Below, in pieces: positions 7,329-19,366 of a stretch of DNA of 64,000 nt. Numbering within the stretch: the stretch's first letter is position 1; the number at the start of each line of letters is the position of its first letter. The translations under genes were made by a program, and so were the position numbers. Under the pieces are notes generated by a model. That model was not told the origin of the DNA. It worked only from the letters and a program-made list of their open reading frames with translations, and ran no database searches. This DNA is from Amycolatopsis nalaikhensis (GTDB lineage: Bacteria > Actinomycetota > Actinomycetes > Mycobacteriales > Pseudonocardiaceae): contig NZ_CP127173.1 in the NCBI RefSeq assembly GCF_030264295.1, positions 3,045,501 to 3,109,500 of the forward strand. Reading direction: 5' to 3'.

Positions 7329-7973
7329 ATGTCAAGCCCCGCTCCGCGTGGCCGGCCGCGCAAGCTCCCGGTCGGGGAGCAGCGCGCCCGCGTGCTGCAC
7401 GCGACGGCGAAGGTCGTCGCGCAGCACGGGATGCAGGGCGCGACGATCGAGCAGATCGCGCGGGAAGCCGGCGTCTCGCGCCAGGCCGTCTACGAGCAGT
7501 TCGGCGACCGCGCGACGCTGTTCGCCGAGGTCGTGGCCGCCACCGAGGAGCAGGCCTTCGCCGCGATCGCGGGCCCGTCGGTGACCGACCCGCAGCCCGG
7601 CCTGCGGGCCTGGGCGCGGGCCAACTACGCCAACATGGTCACCTTCGTCGCCGACCACCCCGAGGGCTACGGCGTGCTCCGCGCGGCCGAGCGCGCGGGC
7701 GACCCCGCTCTCACCCGGTTGAGGGAGCGCTTGGCGGTCGTCTACGCCGACGCCAGCCGCAAGCGGTGGGCCGCGCACGGCATCGACTCGGGCCGCGCCG
7801 ACCGCGCGCTCGTCACGCTCTTCTTCGCGATGACCGAGTCACTGGTCCAGGCCACCTGGGAGGGTGAGCCGCCGGACCAGGAGGCCCTGATCGACCTGCT
7901 CACCGAGTTCACCGTCGGCGGCGTCGCCCGCCTCCAGACGAAGGCGAGCGACGTCATCGAGCGGCTGCGGTAG
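7329..7973 (+). CDS. TetR-family transcriptional regulator
   Basis: 214 residues from the ATG at 7329 (GAGGTGG just upstream). The N-terminal helix-turn-helix reads G-A-T-I-E-Q-I-A-R-E-A-G-V-S-R-Q-A-V-Y-E-Q-F-G, standard for TetR; the C-terminal two thirds are the variable ligand domain. Divergence from the lipase gene and the shared palindrome make the lipase and itself the likely targets. The inducer cannot be read from sequence. Confidence 0.88.
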   Translation: MSSPAPRGRPRKLPVGEQRARVLHATAKVVAQHGMQGATIEQIAREAGVSRQAVYEQFGDRATLFAEVVAATEEQAFAAIAGPSVTDPQPGLRAWARANYANMVTFVADHPEGYGVLRAAERAGDPALTRLRERLAVVYADASRKRWAAHGIDSGRADRALVTLFFAMTESLVQATWEGEPPDQEALIDLLTEFTVGGVARLQTKASDVIERLR

Positions 7974-7977
7974 GCAG

Positions 7978-9261
7978 CTAAGCCGCGGCCATCGCGGGGA
8001 TGGCGACCGAGCCGACCACCCGGTTGCGCCCGCCATGCTTGGCCGCGTACACGGCCGCGTCGGCGGACGCCATCACCTCCTCGATGGACGCGCCGTCGAG
8101 CGGGTAGGCGGCGACGCCGATGGACGCCGTCTGCCGCACGATGTCGACGGCCTCGCCCTCGTTGGTCGTGGTGCTGATGACCAGCTCGCTGACCCGCTGG
8201 CGGATGCGTTCCGCCGTGACGATCGCGTCCTCCTTGGACGTCGCGGGCAGCAGCGCGACGAACTCCTCGCCGCCGAACCGGCCGACCAGGTCGTGCGCCC
8301 GCGTCTCCTGCTTGACGACCGCGGCGACCGCCTTGAGCACGTCGTCCCCCGCGAGGTGCCCGTAGGTGTCGTTGATCCGCTTGAAGTGGTCGAGGTCGAT
8401 CATCATCGCGCCGAAGCTGCCGTTCTCCCGCTCCGCGCGCGAGATCTCCCGCTGGGCGCCGTCCTGCCAGGTGGTGGCGTTGAGCAGCTGCGTCTTCTGG
8501 TCGGTGGTGGCGAGCTCCTCGAGCCGCTTGATCAGCACGGACCGCTGCAGCACGTACAGCGGCAGGATGACCAGGCCGGACAGCAGCGGCTCTTCGTTCA
8601 GCACCATCACCAGCAGCGCGCCGACGCACAGGGTGGACAGCTCCAGGAGGTTGTCGTCCATGGTGCCCAGGCACGACACCGGTGTCGCGTTCTTCGGGTC
8701 GGCCAGGTAGAGGCCGAGGCCGGTGAGCGCGGTGTTGACCGTGAAGAAGGCCAGTGCGGCCAGGGTCACCGTCGCGACGCCGCTCCCCAGGGTCATGTGA
8801 CCCACGACACCCGCGGTGAAGGCCGACAAGATCATCGTGGTCGCGTTCGCTGCCACTCGGTGAAATTCACCCGGACGGGTGCCAGACCAGCTGCGGAACG
8901 CCAAGTACACGTACAGCACGCAACCGAGCGTGGCCACCAGCTGAGCCGGCAACAGCAGCCCGGCGGGCAGCAGCCACACCGAAGTCATCGAGATGTAGGG
9001 GCCGTTGCTGAGGATCCGGCGCTGCCGCTCCAGCCGCCTGCTGACCTCCGTCTGCGCCACCGCCAGGGCTGTGAGCAGGGCAAACGTCCCCACCTGGGCG
9101 AGCGTGACCGGCACGGTCAGCAACGAAACGGCCGTCCACGTGAGCATGACCGCGATGGCGGTCAGCGTCGCGATGATCCAGTCGCGGGGGCGGGTCCACA
9201 GTGCCCAGCCCCGCACGCGAGAAATCAAGTCTTGGCCGCTCTGTTCCCCCGATGTGACCAT
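7978..9261 (-). CDS. Membrane-bound diguanylate cyclase (GGDEF domain)
   Basis: 427 residues. The first 245 or so contain about seven membrane segments without a recognised sensor family. The C-terminal GGDEF domain has the active-site motif G-G-E-E-F (330-334) and the inhibitory R-x-x-D site five residues before it (R-A-H-D, 321-324), so it should make cyclic-di-GMP from two GTP and be product-inhibited. No EAL domain is attached. The substrate-binding D-L-D-H-F-K-R-I-N-D segment is intact. It converges on the TetR gene with 4 bp between stops. In actinomycetes c-di-GMP controls development through BldD. Confidence 0.88.
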   Translation of the reverse strand: MVTSGEQSGQDLISRVRGWALWTRPRDWIIATLTAIAVMLTWTAVSLLTVPVTLAQVGTFALLTALAVAQTEVSRRLERQRRILSNGPYISMTSVWLLPAGLLLPAQLVATLGCVLYVYLAFRSWSGTRPGEFHRVAANATTMILSAFTAGVVGHMTLGSGVATVTLAALAFFTVNTALTGLGLYLADPKNATPVSCLGTMDDNLLELSTLCVGALLVMVLNEEPLLSGLVILPLYVLQRSVLIKRLEELATTDQKTQLLNATTWQDGAQREISRAERENGSFGAMMIDLDHFKRINDTYGHLAGDDVLKAVAAVVKQETRAHDLVGRFGGEEFVALLPATSKEDAIVTAERIRQRVSELVISTTTNEGEAVDIVRQTASIGVAAYPLDGASIEEVMASADAAVYAAKHGGRNRVVGSVAIPAMAAA

Positions 9262-9465
9262 TTTTCCCCCAGCCCCTTGCGCGGATGTTCGGTGACAAAG
9301 TACTCACGGACAGTTTCAGACCGTTTGCCTGCTGTCCACAAGGGCTTTCGGTGTGTACTTTTTCTGTGACACCGGAACGAGAGGTGGCCAGCGATGCGCG
9401 GCAAAGAACAGTGACCGCACAGCGCACCGCAAGGTCGCGCAGGTCGAGCCCACGCGCGGGGCATG

Positions 9466-10725
9466 TCAGGCATGCTCGGCGCGTGCGGCTTCTTTGTCGA
9501 CCCATCGGCCGGGTTCGCCGGCCATAGCCCGCGTCCACAGGACCGCCAGCGGCAGCGTGAGGACGATCCCGGCGACGCCGAAGATCCCCACGGTGCCGTG
9601 CGGGCTGAGCTGATCCGCGAGGACGCCGCCGATCAGCGGGCTGATGCCCATCATCGTGGTCAGGCCCGTGTTGGACAGGCCCATCACCTGCGCCCGCTGC
9701 TCGTCGGGCACGGCCAGGGTCAGTGACGCCGTCGCCTGCAGCAGGCAGACCGTGCCGAAGCCGCCGGACACGATGAACAGGACGATCGACGACACCGGTC
9801 CGGGCGTCAGGAAGCACAGCACCAGCGGGATGGCGCACAGCGCGGCGAGCGGGCCGATCAGCTTCGGCCGCAGCCGCGCGGGCACCCAGCGCGTGTAGAT
9901 GAACGTCGCGATGACGCTGCCGATGGGGTCGGCCGCGAGCAGCAGGCCGATCGCCTCGGGACCGCCGCCGGCCGCCGCCACGTACGGCGCGGCGATGCCC
10001 TCGTAGACCGGCAGCAGGCCCATCAGCCAGGTGAAGAGCACCAGCGTGCGCAGCGGCGAGCTCGCGAACGCCGTCCGGCCGCCGCCCCCGAGCGTCGCGA
10101 AGAACGACTTCCGCTGTTCGCCGGTCGCGGCGGCGGGCCGGGCGCGGACGCCGAAGCGGATGAACAGGGCCGAGAGCACGAAGGTGGCGGCGTCGATGGC
10201 CAGCGCGACGTGCGGGTCGAGCGCGATCAGCAGCGCGCCGCCGCCGGCGAACCCGAGCAGCTGCGCGCTCTGCACGGTCATGCTCCGGATGCCCATGCCG
10301 ACGACGAACCGGTCGCCTTCGAGCACCTGCGGCAGCAGCGCCAGCTGGGACGCCTTGAACGGCGGGTTGACCAGCGAGACCCCGCCGACCAGCACGCACA
10401 TCAGCCAGAACGGCATCCCGGGGATGGCGACGAGCAGGATCAGCGCGGCGCGCAGCAGGTCGACGAGCACCATCACGGTGCGGCGCGGGAAGCGGTCGGC
10501 GAAGCCGGTGAGGAAGATGCCGCCGAGCAGCGACGGGGCGTAGGTCAGGGCGTAGGTCAGGCCGGTCAGCGTCGCGGAGTTGGTCCCGGTGAACACGAGG
10601 ATGGAGAGCGCGACCCTGGCCAGCTGGTCACCGGCGATCGACAGCAGTTCCCCGAACCACAGCGCCCGGAACTCGGCGATCCCGAACACCTCGCGGAACG
10701 TGACCCGGTCCGGCGGTGCTGCCAT
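9466..10725 (-). CDS. MFS transporter, multidrug exporter-like
   Basis: 419 residues from the ATG at 10725, chosen because GGGAGAAG lies just upstream; a longer form from 10797 would add 24 residues. Twelve membrane segments are expected, with F-R-A-L-W-F-G-E-L-L-S near the start and the D-R-F-P-R-R motif in the loop after TM2, as in the DHA3/MefA-type drug exporters. No biosynthetic genes adjoin it. The 204-bp gap after it carries only the upstream region of the diguanylate cyclase gene. Confidence 0.8.
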   Translation of the reverse strand: MAAPPDRVTFREVFGIAEFRALWFGELLSIAGDQLARVALSILVFTGTNSATLTGLTYALTYAPSLLGGIFLTGFADRFPRRTVMVLVDLLRAALILLVAIPGMPFWLMCVLVGGVSLVNPPFKASQLALLPQVLEGDRFVVGMGIRSMTVQSAQLLGFAGGGALLIALDPHVALAIDAATFVLSALFIRFGVRARPAAATGEQRKSFFATLGGGGRTAFASSPLRTLVLFTWLMGLLPVYEGIAAPYVAAAGGGPEAIGLLLAADPIGSVIATFIYTRWVPARLRPKLIGPLAALCAIPLVLCFLTPGPVSSIVLFIVSGGFGTVCLLQATASLTLAVPDEQRAQVMGLSNTGLTTMMGISPLIGGVLADQLSPHGTVGIFGVAGIVLTLPLAVLWTRAMAGEPGRWVDKEAARAEHA

Positions 10726-11007
10726 GCGTCTTCTCCCGACCTCTTGCAGACCGTGCCCTCCCCATGACCTCCGGTGACGAGACCACCAGTCGGTCATGAG
10801 GCAGTCACGGTACGTGAGTTACCTCAGCCAGTGTCCCGTGACTGTTGGTAAATTCCTAGGTTCTTTCGCCGGTATCCAAGGTGTCACGGAGCTTTCCCGA
10901 ACGGGTCAGACGATAGCCCGCAGTGTCTGACCGGTCGCCCAGGAGTCACCAATGGATCATTCCGCACCCGATGGCCGGAGGACCAGAGGCAAAAGTAGCC
11001 ACCTCGC

Positions 11008-11349
11008 TCAGGATCGGAACCGTTCGATCACCTCGATCGAGGCGCGGACCTGGTCGAAGGTGGGCGGGGCGGCCCGGTTGAACACGACGGTCAGGGACCG
11101 GCGCGGGATGACCACGAACTCGACGTCGACCCCGGCCGCCTCGGCGGCGGCCTCCACGACGTCGCGCCAGTGCTCCGGGTCGATCCCGTCCGGGTCGGCC
11201 CACTCGTGCGCGAAGATCGCCCAGTTCCCCCTGAGCAGGGTGCCGACCACGTCCTGCGCGGTGTGGACGCGGTGCGGCGCGCCGATCTCATCGGCCACGT
11301 CTTCGCAGTCGAAGCGTCGCTGCGGAGGCCCGGGCGCCTCGGTGGACAA
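11008..11349 (-). CDS. Small conserved-looking hypothetical protein
   Basis: About 113 residues from a TTG at 11349; an AAAGGAG lies upstream at a slightly long distance and no ATG is available in this frame, so the start is uncertain (a GTG inside, at V-A-D-E-I-G, is possible). The sequence has a balanced real-protein composition: R-F-D-C-E-D-V-A-D-E-I-G, G-N-W-A-I-F-A-H-E-W-A, V-E-F-V-V-I-P-R-R-S-L-T-V-V-F-N-R. No family recognised. It is divergent from the FAD/NAD gene, with a 135-bp gap. The 282 bp beyond its stop, up to the MFS gene, holds that gene's upstream region and nothing else I recognise. Confidence 0.5.
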   Translation of the reverse strand: MSTEAPGPPQRRFDCEDVADEIGAPHRVHTAQDVVGTLLRGNWAIFAHEWADPDGIDPEHWRDVVEAAAEAAGVDVEFVVIPRRSLTVVFNRAAPPTFDQVRASIEVIERFRS

Positions 11350-11484
11350 CGGACAAGAGCCGCTCCTTTCACCGCTGTGCGCGGGGCATTCGGAGCCGCC
11401 GGCGCCGGTGCTTGGTCGCGGCCCGGAAATTCCGCTCTGTGGGACGCCCGTCCGGTGCCGGAACCCCGGCGTAGCTTCGGTTTC

Positions 11485-13359
11485 GTGGCCGATCTTCCGC
11501 CGTTCAGCCTCGCCGTCGTGGGCGCCGGGCCCCGCGGGGTCGGCGTCCTCGAACGGCTCGGCGCGAACGCCGCGGACCTGCGCGGCCGTCGGCTCGAAGT
11601 GCACCTGATCGACCCGTTCCCGCCCGGCCCCGGCCGCGTCTGGCGTTACGACCAGTCCCCGCTGCTGCGGATGAACTCCATGCCCGAGGACGTCACGATG
11701 TTCACCGACGACTCGGTGAAGATGGCGGGCCCGGTGCGGCCGGGGCCGTCGCTGCTGGAGTGGGCGCGGCTGGTGCGCGACGGCGCGCTCGACGCCGAAG
11801 TGCCGCCCGACGTCGTCGCCGAGCTGACCGCGCTGGCGAGCTTCGACTTCCCGACCCGGCGGCTGCAGAGCGCCTACCTGACCTGGGTGTACCGGAAGGT
11901 AGTCGCCGACCTGCCCGAGGGCATCGACGTCGTCGAGCACGCGGCACGGGCGACCGGGGTCGACGGCCGCGCGGTCAGCCTGTCCGACGGGACCACGGTG
12001 TGCGCGGACGCCGTCGTGTTCACGGTCGGGCACCTCGACGCCGAGCCGGACGAGCGGGAGCGCGAGCTGGTGGCGTTCGCCGCGGCGCACGGGCTGGCCT
12101 ACTACCCGGCCGGCTACACCGCCGACGTCGACTACTCCGGCATCGAACCGGGCGAAACCGTGCTGGTGCGCGGGTTCGGGCTGGCGTTCGTCGACCTGAT
12201 GCTGCTGCTGACCGAGGGCCGCGGCGGGCGGTTCGCGGACCTTCCCGGCGGCGGCCTGCGCTATCACCCGAGCGGCGCCGAGCCGGTGCTGCACGTCGGC
12301 TCGCGGCGCGGGGTGCCCTACCACGCGAAGATCGGCTACCGCCTGCGCGGGAAACCGGCGCGGCTGCCCCGGTTCTTCGACGCCTACGCCATGGACGGGC
12401 TGGCGGGCGAAGCGCTCGACTTCCGCGCGGACGTTTGGCCGCTCATCGCGAAGGAGCTGGCCTGGGGCTACTACACGGAGCTGTTCACCGGGCACCCGGA
12501 CCGCGTGCGCCTGGACTTCGCGGTGTTCGCCGACGCCTTCGCCGACTTGGCCTGGGATTCGCCGGGGATGCGCGACCTGATCGAGCGGGCGGTGCCCGGC
12601 GAGGCCGACCGCCTCGATCTCGACCGGCTGGACCGGCCCCTGCACGGCCGCGAGTTCGGCACGGCGGAGGAGTTCGAGAAGGAGCTGCGGGAGTACATCG
12701 AGGCCGACCTCGCGCGGCGGGCCGACCCGGAGTTCAGCGCCGACCTCGGCGCGTTCACGGCGTTGCTGTCGGTGTACAGCCAGCTGCCAGTGCTGGTCCA
12801 AAAAGGACGCTTGGAAGCGTCGTCTCAAGTGTCCGATATGGACGGCTGGTTCCACGGGTTCTTCTCGTACTACGCCAGTGGTCCGCCGCCGCGACGGCTG
12901 GAGGAGCTGCTCGCGTTGCACGAGGCGGGGCTGGTTTCCTTCGCGGGCGCGGAAATGCGCGTGACGGCGGAGCGCGGGGTGTTCGTCGCGTCCGGCGCGA
13001 GCTACCCGGGCACGGTGGCGGCACGAACGTTGGTCGAGGCGCGGTTGCCGGGCCCGAGCGTGACGCGAGCCGCGGACGGCTTGCTGCGGCAGCTGCGCGA
13101 CGCGGGCGACCTGGCCGAAGAGACGGTCGCGGACCCGGTGACGGGCGCCCGGCTGCCGTCGGGCCGGATCCACACGCGGGTGTCGGACTCCCGCCTGCTC
13201 GACGGAACGGGCCGCCCGCACCCGCACCGGTTCGCGGTGGGCCCCCACACGAGCGCCCGTTCGGCGGCGGCGTTCACCCGGCCGCGGACGAACGCGTTGT
13301 CGTTCCGCCAGAACGACGCGGTGGCGCGGGAGATCCTGGCCCTCGTGAGTGGCGATTAG
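11485..13359 (+). CDS. FAD/NAD(P)-binding protein (YdhS-like)
   Basis: 624 residues from a GTG. The N terminus V-V-G-A-G-P-R-G-V-G-V-L-E-R-L is a dinucleotide-binding Rossmann loop, and H-L-I-D-P-F-P-P-G-P-G-R-V-W with L-L-R-M-N-S is typical of the FAD-NAD(P)-binding family (PF13454) found in siderophore N-hydroxylase-like and uncharacterised oxidoreductases. The length suits the family. No partner gene identifies the substrate. Its TAG stop (13357-13359) falls inside the palindromic element shared with the convergent glycosyltransferase gene. Confidence 0.75.
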   Translation: MADLPPFSLAVVGAGPRGVGVLERLGANAADLRGRRLEVHLIDPFPPGPGRVWRYDQSPLLRMNSMPEDVTMFTDDSVKMAGPVRPGPSLLEWARLVRDGALDAEVPPDVVAELTALASFDFPTRRLQSAYLTWVYRKVVADLPEGIDVVEHAARATGVDGRAVSLSDGTTVCADAVVFTVGHLDAEPDERERELVAFAAAHGLAYYPAGYTADVDYSGIEPGETVLVRGFGLAFVDLMLLLTEGRGGRFADLPGGGLRYHPSGAEPVLHVGSRRGVPYHAKIGYRLRGKPARLPRFFDAYAMDGLAGEALDFRADVWPLIAKELAWGYYTELFTGHPDRVRLDFAVFADAFADLAWDSPGMRDLIERAVPGEADRLDLDRLDRPLHGREFGTAEEFEKELREYIEADLARRADPEFSADLGAFTALLSVYSQLPVLVQKGRLEASSQVSDMDGWFHGFFSYYASGPPPRRLEELLALHEAGLVSFAGAEMRVTAERGVFVASGASYPGTVAARTLVEARLPGPSVTRAADGLLRQLRDAGDLAEETVADPVTGARLPSGRIHTRVSDSRLLDGTGRPHPHRFAVGPHTSARSAAAFTRPRTNALSFRQNDAVAREILALVSGD

Positions 13360-13386
13360 GGTTCTAACCCGAATCGCCACTCACGA
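13343..13386. terminator. 44-bp palindromic element (copy 2)
   Basis: 21-bp arms with one mismatch and a 2-bp centre (CT); ends TCGTGAGTG and CACTCACGA, inner arm GCGATTAGGGTT. It supplies the stop region of both convergent neighbours: the FAD/NAD gene ends in the left arm and the glycosyltransferase stop (13381-13383) lies in the right arm. Confidence 0.7.
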
Positions 13387-14487
13387 CGCCCAGGCGACCA
13401 CCTCGGCGAGCACTTGCTCGGGCGCGGGCATCCCGGCGATCTCGGCGGCGACACGGCGCGCGATCTCGCGGGGCTTCGGGTCTTCGAGCAGTTCCCGAAC
13501 CGCCGTCTCGATCGCGTCGGCCGTGATGGCGTTGCCGACCAGGGCTTTCGCCGCGCCCAGGGTGGCGAGCGCGTCGGCGTTGGCGAACTGGTCGGCGCCC
13601 TGGGGCAGCACGAGTTGCGGCAGCCCGGCCGCGAGCGTGGCGAGCACCGTGCCCGTGCCGCCGTGGTGCGCCACCACTCCCGCGTGCTTCAGGACTTCGG
13701 CCTGCGGCACGAATCCCGCCACCCGCACCCGCTCCGGCAGTTCGCCGAGAGCCGCGGCATCACCGGGACCGAGGGCCACGAGCACGTCGACGTCGAGGCG
13801 GCCGAGCGCACGGATCGCCGCACGAAGCACGTGCGTCGCACCGAAGACGACCGTGCCGAGCGTCAGGTAGACGAAGCCGTCGGGCGGGAGCGGCGGCAGC
13901 GGAACGTCGGGGTCGACCGGCGTCGGACGCATCCGGAACACCGTCGGCACGGCGGCCGTGCCCGGGTCGCGGACGCTGTCGGGCCAGACGTCGACGCAGG
14001 CGTCGCCGAACATGGCGTCGGCGGGCAGGGTGCCCCAGAGCGGCGCGAGCCGTTCAGTGGCGACGGCCAAGACCGCGGGCGGCATCGACCGCCCGATGAC
14101 CACGGAGACGGCCGGGATGCCCGCCCGCTGCGCGGCCACGCCGGTGTCGACGTCGCTCTGTTCGTAGACGACGAGGTCAGGCCGCAGCTCCGGCAGCAGC
14201 GGAGTCAGGTCGTCGAGCGAGGCGTTCGGGAGGAGCTCGGCGAACATCGTGATGCCGACGTCGAGGAACCCGGCGTCATCGCCGTGCCGCCGTTTGGCTT
14301 CGGCTTCCGCATCCCCGATGGCGATGCCGACGCGGTGGGCCGCGAAGCCGAGATCGCGCACTTTGCCGAGGAAGGCGTCCCCGGTGCCGAAGACGACTTC
14401 GTGCCCGGCGCGCGCGGCCGCGTTCGCGAGCGGAAGCAGCGGGAAGAGGTGGCCGTACGCCGGGCGGCACGTGAAGAGGATCCGCAC
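13381..14487 (-). CDS. Macrolide-type (GT1) glycosyltransferase
   Basis: 368 residues, GT-B fold. The N terminus M-R-I-L-F-T-C-R-P-A-Y-G-H-L-F-P-L and the nucleotide-sugar part V-V-A-H-H-G-G-T-G-T-V-L-A-T-L-A-A-G-L-P-Q-L-V-L-P-Q are typical of the erythromycin/DesVII-OleD group that moves a sugar from an NDP-sugar to a small hydrophobic acceptor. There are no sugar-biosynthesis or polyketide genes nearby, so it could be a detoxifying enzyme. The 16-bp gap to the nuclease gene upstream is too short for much regulation. Confidence 0.82.
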   Translation of the reverse strand: MRILFTCRPAYGHLFPLLPLANAAARAGHEVVFGTGDAFLGKVRDLGFAAHRVGIAIGDAEAEAKRRHGDDAGFLDVGITMFAELLPNASLDDLTPLLPELRPDLVVYEQSDVDTGVAAQRAGIPAVSVVIGRSMPPAVLAVATERLAPLWGTLPADAMFGDACVDVWPDSVRDPGTAAVPTVFRMRPTPVDPDVPLPPLPPDGFVYLTLGTVVFGATHVLRAAIRALGRLDVDVLVALGPGDAAALGELPERVRVAGFVPQAEVLKHAGVVAHHGGTGTVLATLAAGLPQLVLPQGADQFANADALATLGAAKALVGNAITADAIETAVRELLEDPKPREIARRVAAEIAGMPAPEQVLAEVVAWAS

Positions 14488-14503
14488 CGCCCGAGCGTAC
14501 CGG

Positions 14504-15142
14504 TCAGCAGCGGTTGAGCATGTCCGTCAACGCGGTCTTCTCCGCGCTGTTGATCGTCAGCTTGAACTTGTACTTCACCGCGACCCACATCTTCGCGTAG
14601 GTGCACCAGTAGCTGGTGAGCGGCGGCTTCCAGGCGTCCGGCGACTTGTCGCCCTTCTCCTGGTTGACGTTGTCCGTCACGGCGATCAGCTGCGGGTCGG
14701 TGAGGTCGTTCGCGTACGCCTGGCGCTGCGCGGTCGTCCACGACGCCGCACCCGTGCGCCACGCGTCGGCGAGCGGGACCACGTGGTCGATGTCCACATC
14801 GGACGCCGCGGTCCAGGTCGCGCCGTCGTACGGGCTGAACCACTTGCCCGACGTCGCCGCGCAGCTGGAGTCGGTCACGACGTTCGTCCCGTCGCGCTTC
14901 AGCACCACTTCGCGCGTGTTGCAGCTGCCGCCCTGGTCGATCCAGTGCGGGAACTTGTCGCGGCTGTAGCCGTCGAGCGTGCCGTCGGCCTTGACGGTCA
15001 GGGTCGCTAGCTCGGACTTCGCGGTGGTCGCCGTCGGGATGCCCGGCGGGGTCGCGTTCGCGACGCCGACCAGGGTTCCGGACAGCACCGCGGTGGCCGC
15101 GAGCACAGTGAACGAATGACGAACAGCACGCCTGGTTGGCAT
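14504..15142 (-). CDS. Secreted HNH-type nuclease (DUF1524-like)
   Basis: 212 residues. Signal peptide with a twin basic start (P-T-R-R-A-V-R-H) and cleavage after A-N-A near residue 30. The core has D-I-D-H-V-V-P-L-A-D-A-W and, later, N-V-N-Q-E-K-G-D-K-S-P-D-A-W, which are the metal-binding and catalytic parts of the secreted HNH nucleases related to the GmrSD C-terminal domain. Three or four cysteines suggest disulfides. Likely role is extracellular DNA use or competition. The 140 bp upstream contains its own A/T-richer promoter region. Confidence 0.82.
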   Translation of the reverse strand: MPTRRAVRHSFTVLAATAVLSGTLVGVANATPPGIPTATTAKSELATLTVKADGTLDGYSRDKFPHWIDQGGSCNTREVVLKRDGTNVVTDSSCAATSGKWFSPYDGATWTAASDVDIDHVVPLADAWRTGAASWTTAQRQAYANDLTDPQLIAVTDNVNQEKGDKSPDAWKPPLTSYWCTYAKMWVAVKYKFKLTINSAEKTALTDMLNRC

Positions 15143-15282
15143 TTTGCTGCCTCCGTGTCAGGTGTGGGGACAGCTAACCCTGATACACGGGAGTGGCGTG
15201 TGCAACACGTATAGGTGACATGTTGCTGCCCGTTCCTGAACACGGCGTTACCGCGAGCTCACCCGAGCGTGAAAAGCACTGG

Positions 15283-18463
<3,181 letters not shown>

Positions 18464-19366
18464 ATGACCATCGGAGTCTCCCTGCCGGCCGGCGACACCG
18501 CCACCACACCGAACCTCGTCGACGAGCTCATCGCCCAAACCCGGGAAGCCGCCGAGGCCGGGCTGAAATCCGTCTGGTTCTCGCAGCTCCCGCTGAGCCA
18601 GGACGCCATCACCGTCGCCGCGCTCGCCGGGCGGGAGGTGCCGGGGATCGAGGTCGGCACCTCCGTCGTGCCCACCTATCCCCGGCACCCGTTCCTCGTC
18701 GCGAGCGCCGCGCAGACCGCCCGAGCCGCCACTGGTGGGCGGTTCACCCTCGGCATCGGCCTCGGCTCGAAAGGCTTCCTCGGTCCCGTCTACGGCGTCG
18801 ACTACCCGCCGCCCATCCGGCACCTGCGCGAGTACCTGACCGTTCTGAAGCAGGTCTTCGCCGGGGAAGCCGTCGACTTCGAGGGCGAGACCGTGACCGC
18901 GAAAGCACCCGGTCCGTCCACTGTGGGCGGTGACGTTCCGGTGGTCGTCGCCGCCATGGGGCCGCAGGCGCTGCGCGTCACCGGTGAGCTCGCCGACGGC
19001 ACCCTGCCCTACCTCGCCGGGCCGAGAGCGCTTTCCGAACAGATCGTCCCGGCGTTGCCCGGCGGCAAGCGGATCATCACCGCCGTCCCGGCCGTCGTCA
19101 CCGGCGAACCCGACGAAGTCCGGGCCAAAGCCGTCGAACAAATGGCTTTTTACGGCCAGATCCCGTCCTACCGGAAGATCCTCGACGTCGAAGGCGTCGA
19201 GCACGCGGCGGACCTGGCGCTCGTCGGCGACGAGAAGGCCGTCCTCGAAGGCCTCCGGCGCTACTACGACGCCGGTGCCACCGACGTCGTCGTCACGCAG
19301 GCCGGCATCCGTTCGGCCGAAGAGCGCCGCCGGACGTGGGAGGTGGTCAGCTCGCTCGGTTCGTGA
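18464..19366 (+). CDS. LLM-class (F420/FMN-dependent) oxidoreductase
   Basis: 300 residues, close to the usual size for F420-dependent luciferase-like enzymes. The TIM-barrel start M-T-I-G-V-S-L-P-A, E-A-G-L-K-S-V-W-F-S-Q, G-R-F-T-L-G-I-G-L-G-S and A-A-M-G-P-Q-A-L-R-V-T-G-E-L-A-D-G are all typical of this family. The cofactor is inferred: actinomycete members mostly use F420. The 3' end overlaps the antiporter gene on the other strand by 20 bp. Confidence 0.82.
   Translation: MTIGVSLPAGDTATTPNLVDELIAQTREAAEAGLKSVWFSQLPLSQDAITVAALAGREVPGIEVGTSVVPTYPRHPFLVASAAQTARAATGGRFTLGIGLGSKGFLGPVYGVDYPPPIRHLREYLTVLKQVFAGEAVDFEGETVTAKAPGPSTVGGDVPVVVAAMGPQALRVTGELADGTLPYLAGPRALSEQIVPALPGGKRIITAVPAVVTGEPDEVRAKAVEQMAFYGQIPSYRKILDVEGVEHAADLALVGDEKAVLEGLRRYYDAGATDVVVTQAGIRSAEERRRTWEVVSSLGS

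Noticed and set aside
11008..13380. 790-codon reverse frame across the FAD/NAD gene
   Set aside because: Only the last 113 or so codons (11008-11349) look like protein; the rest is antisense to a gene with clear motifs.
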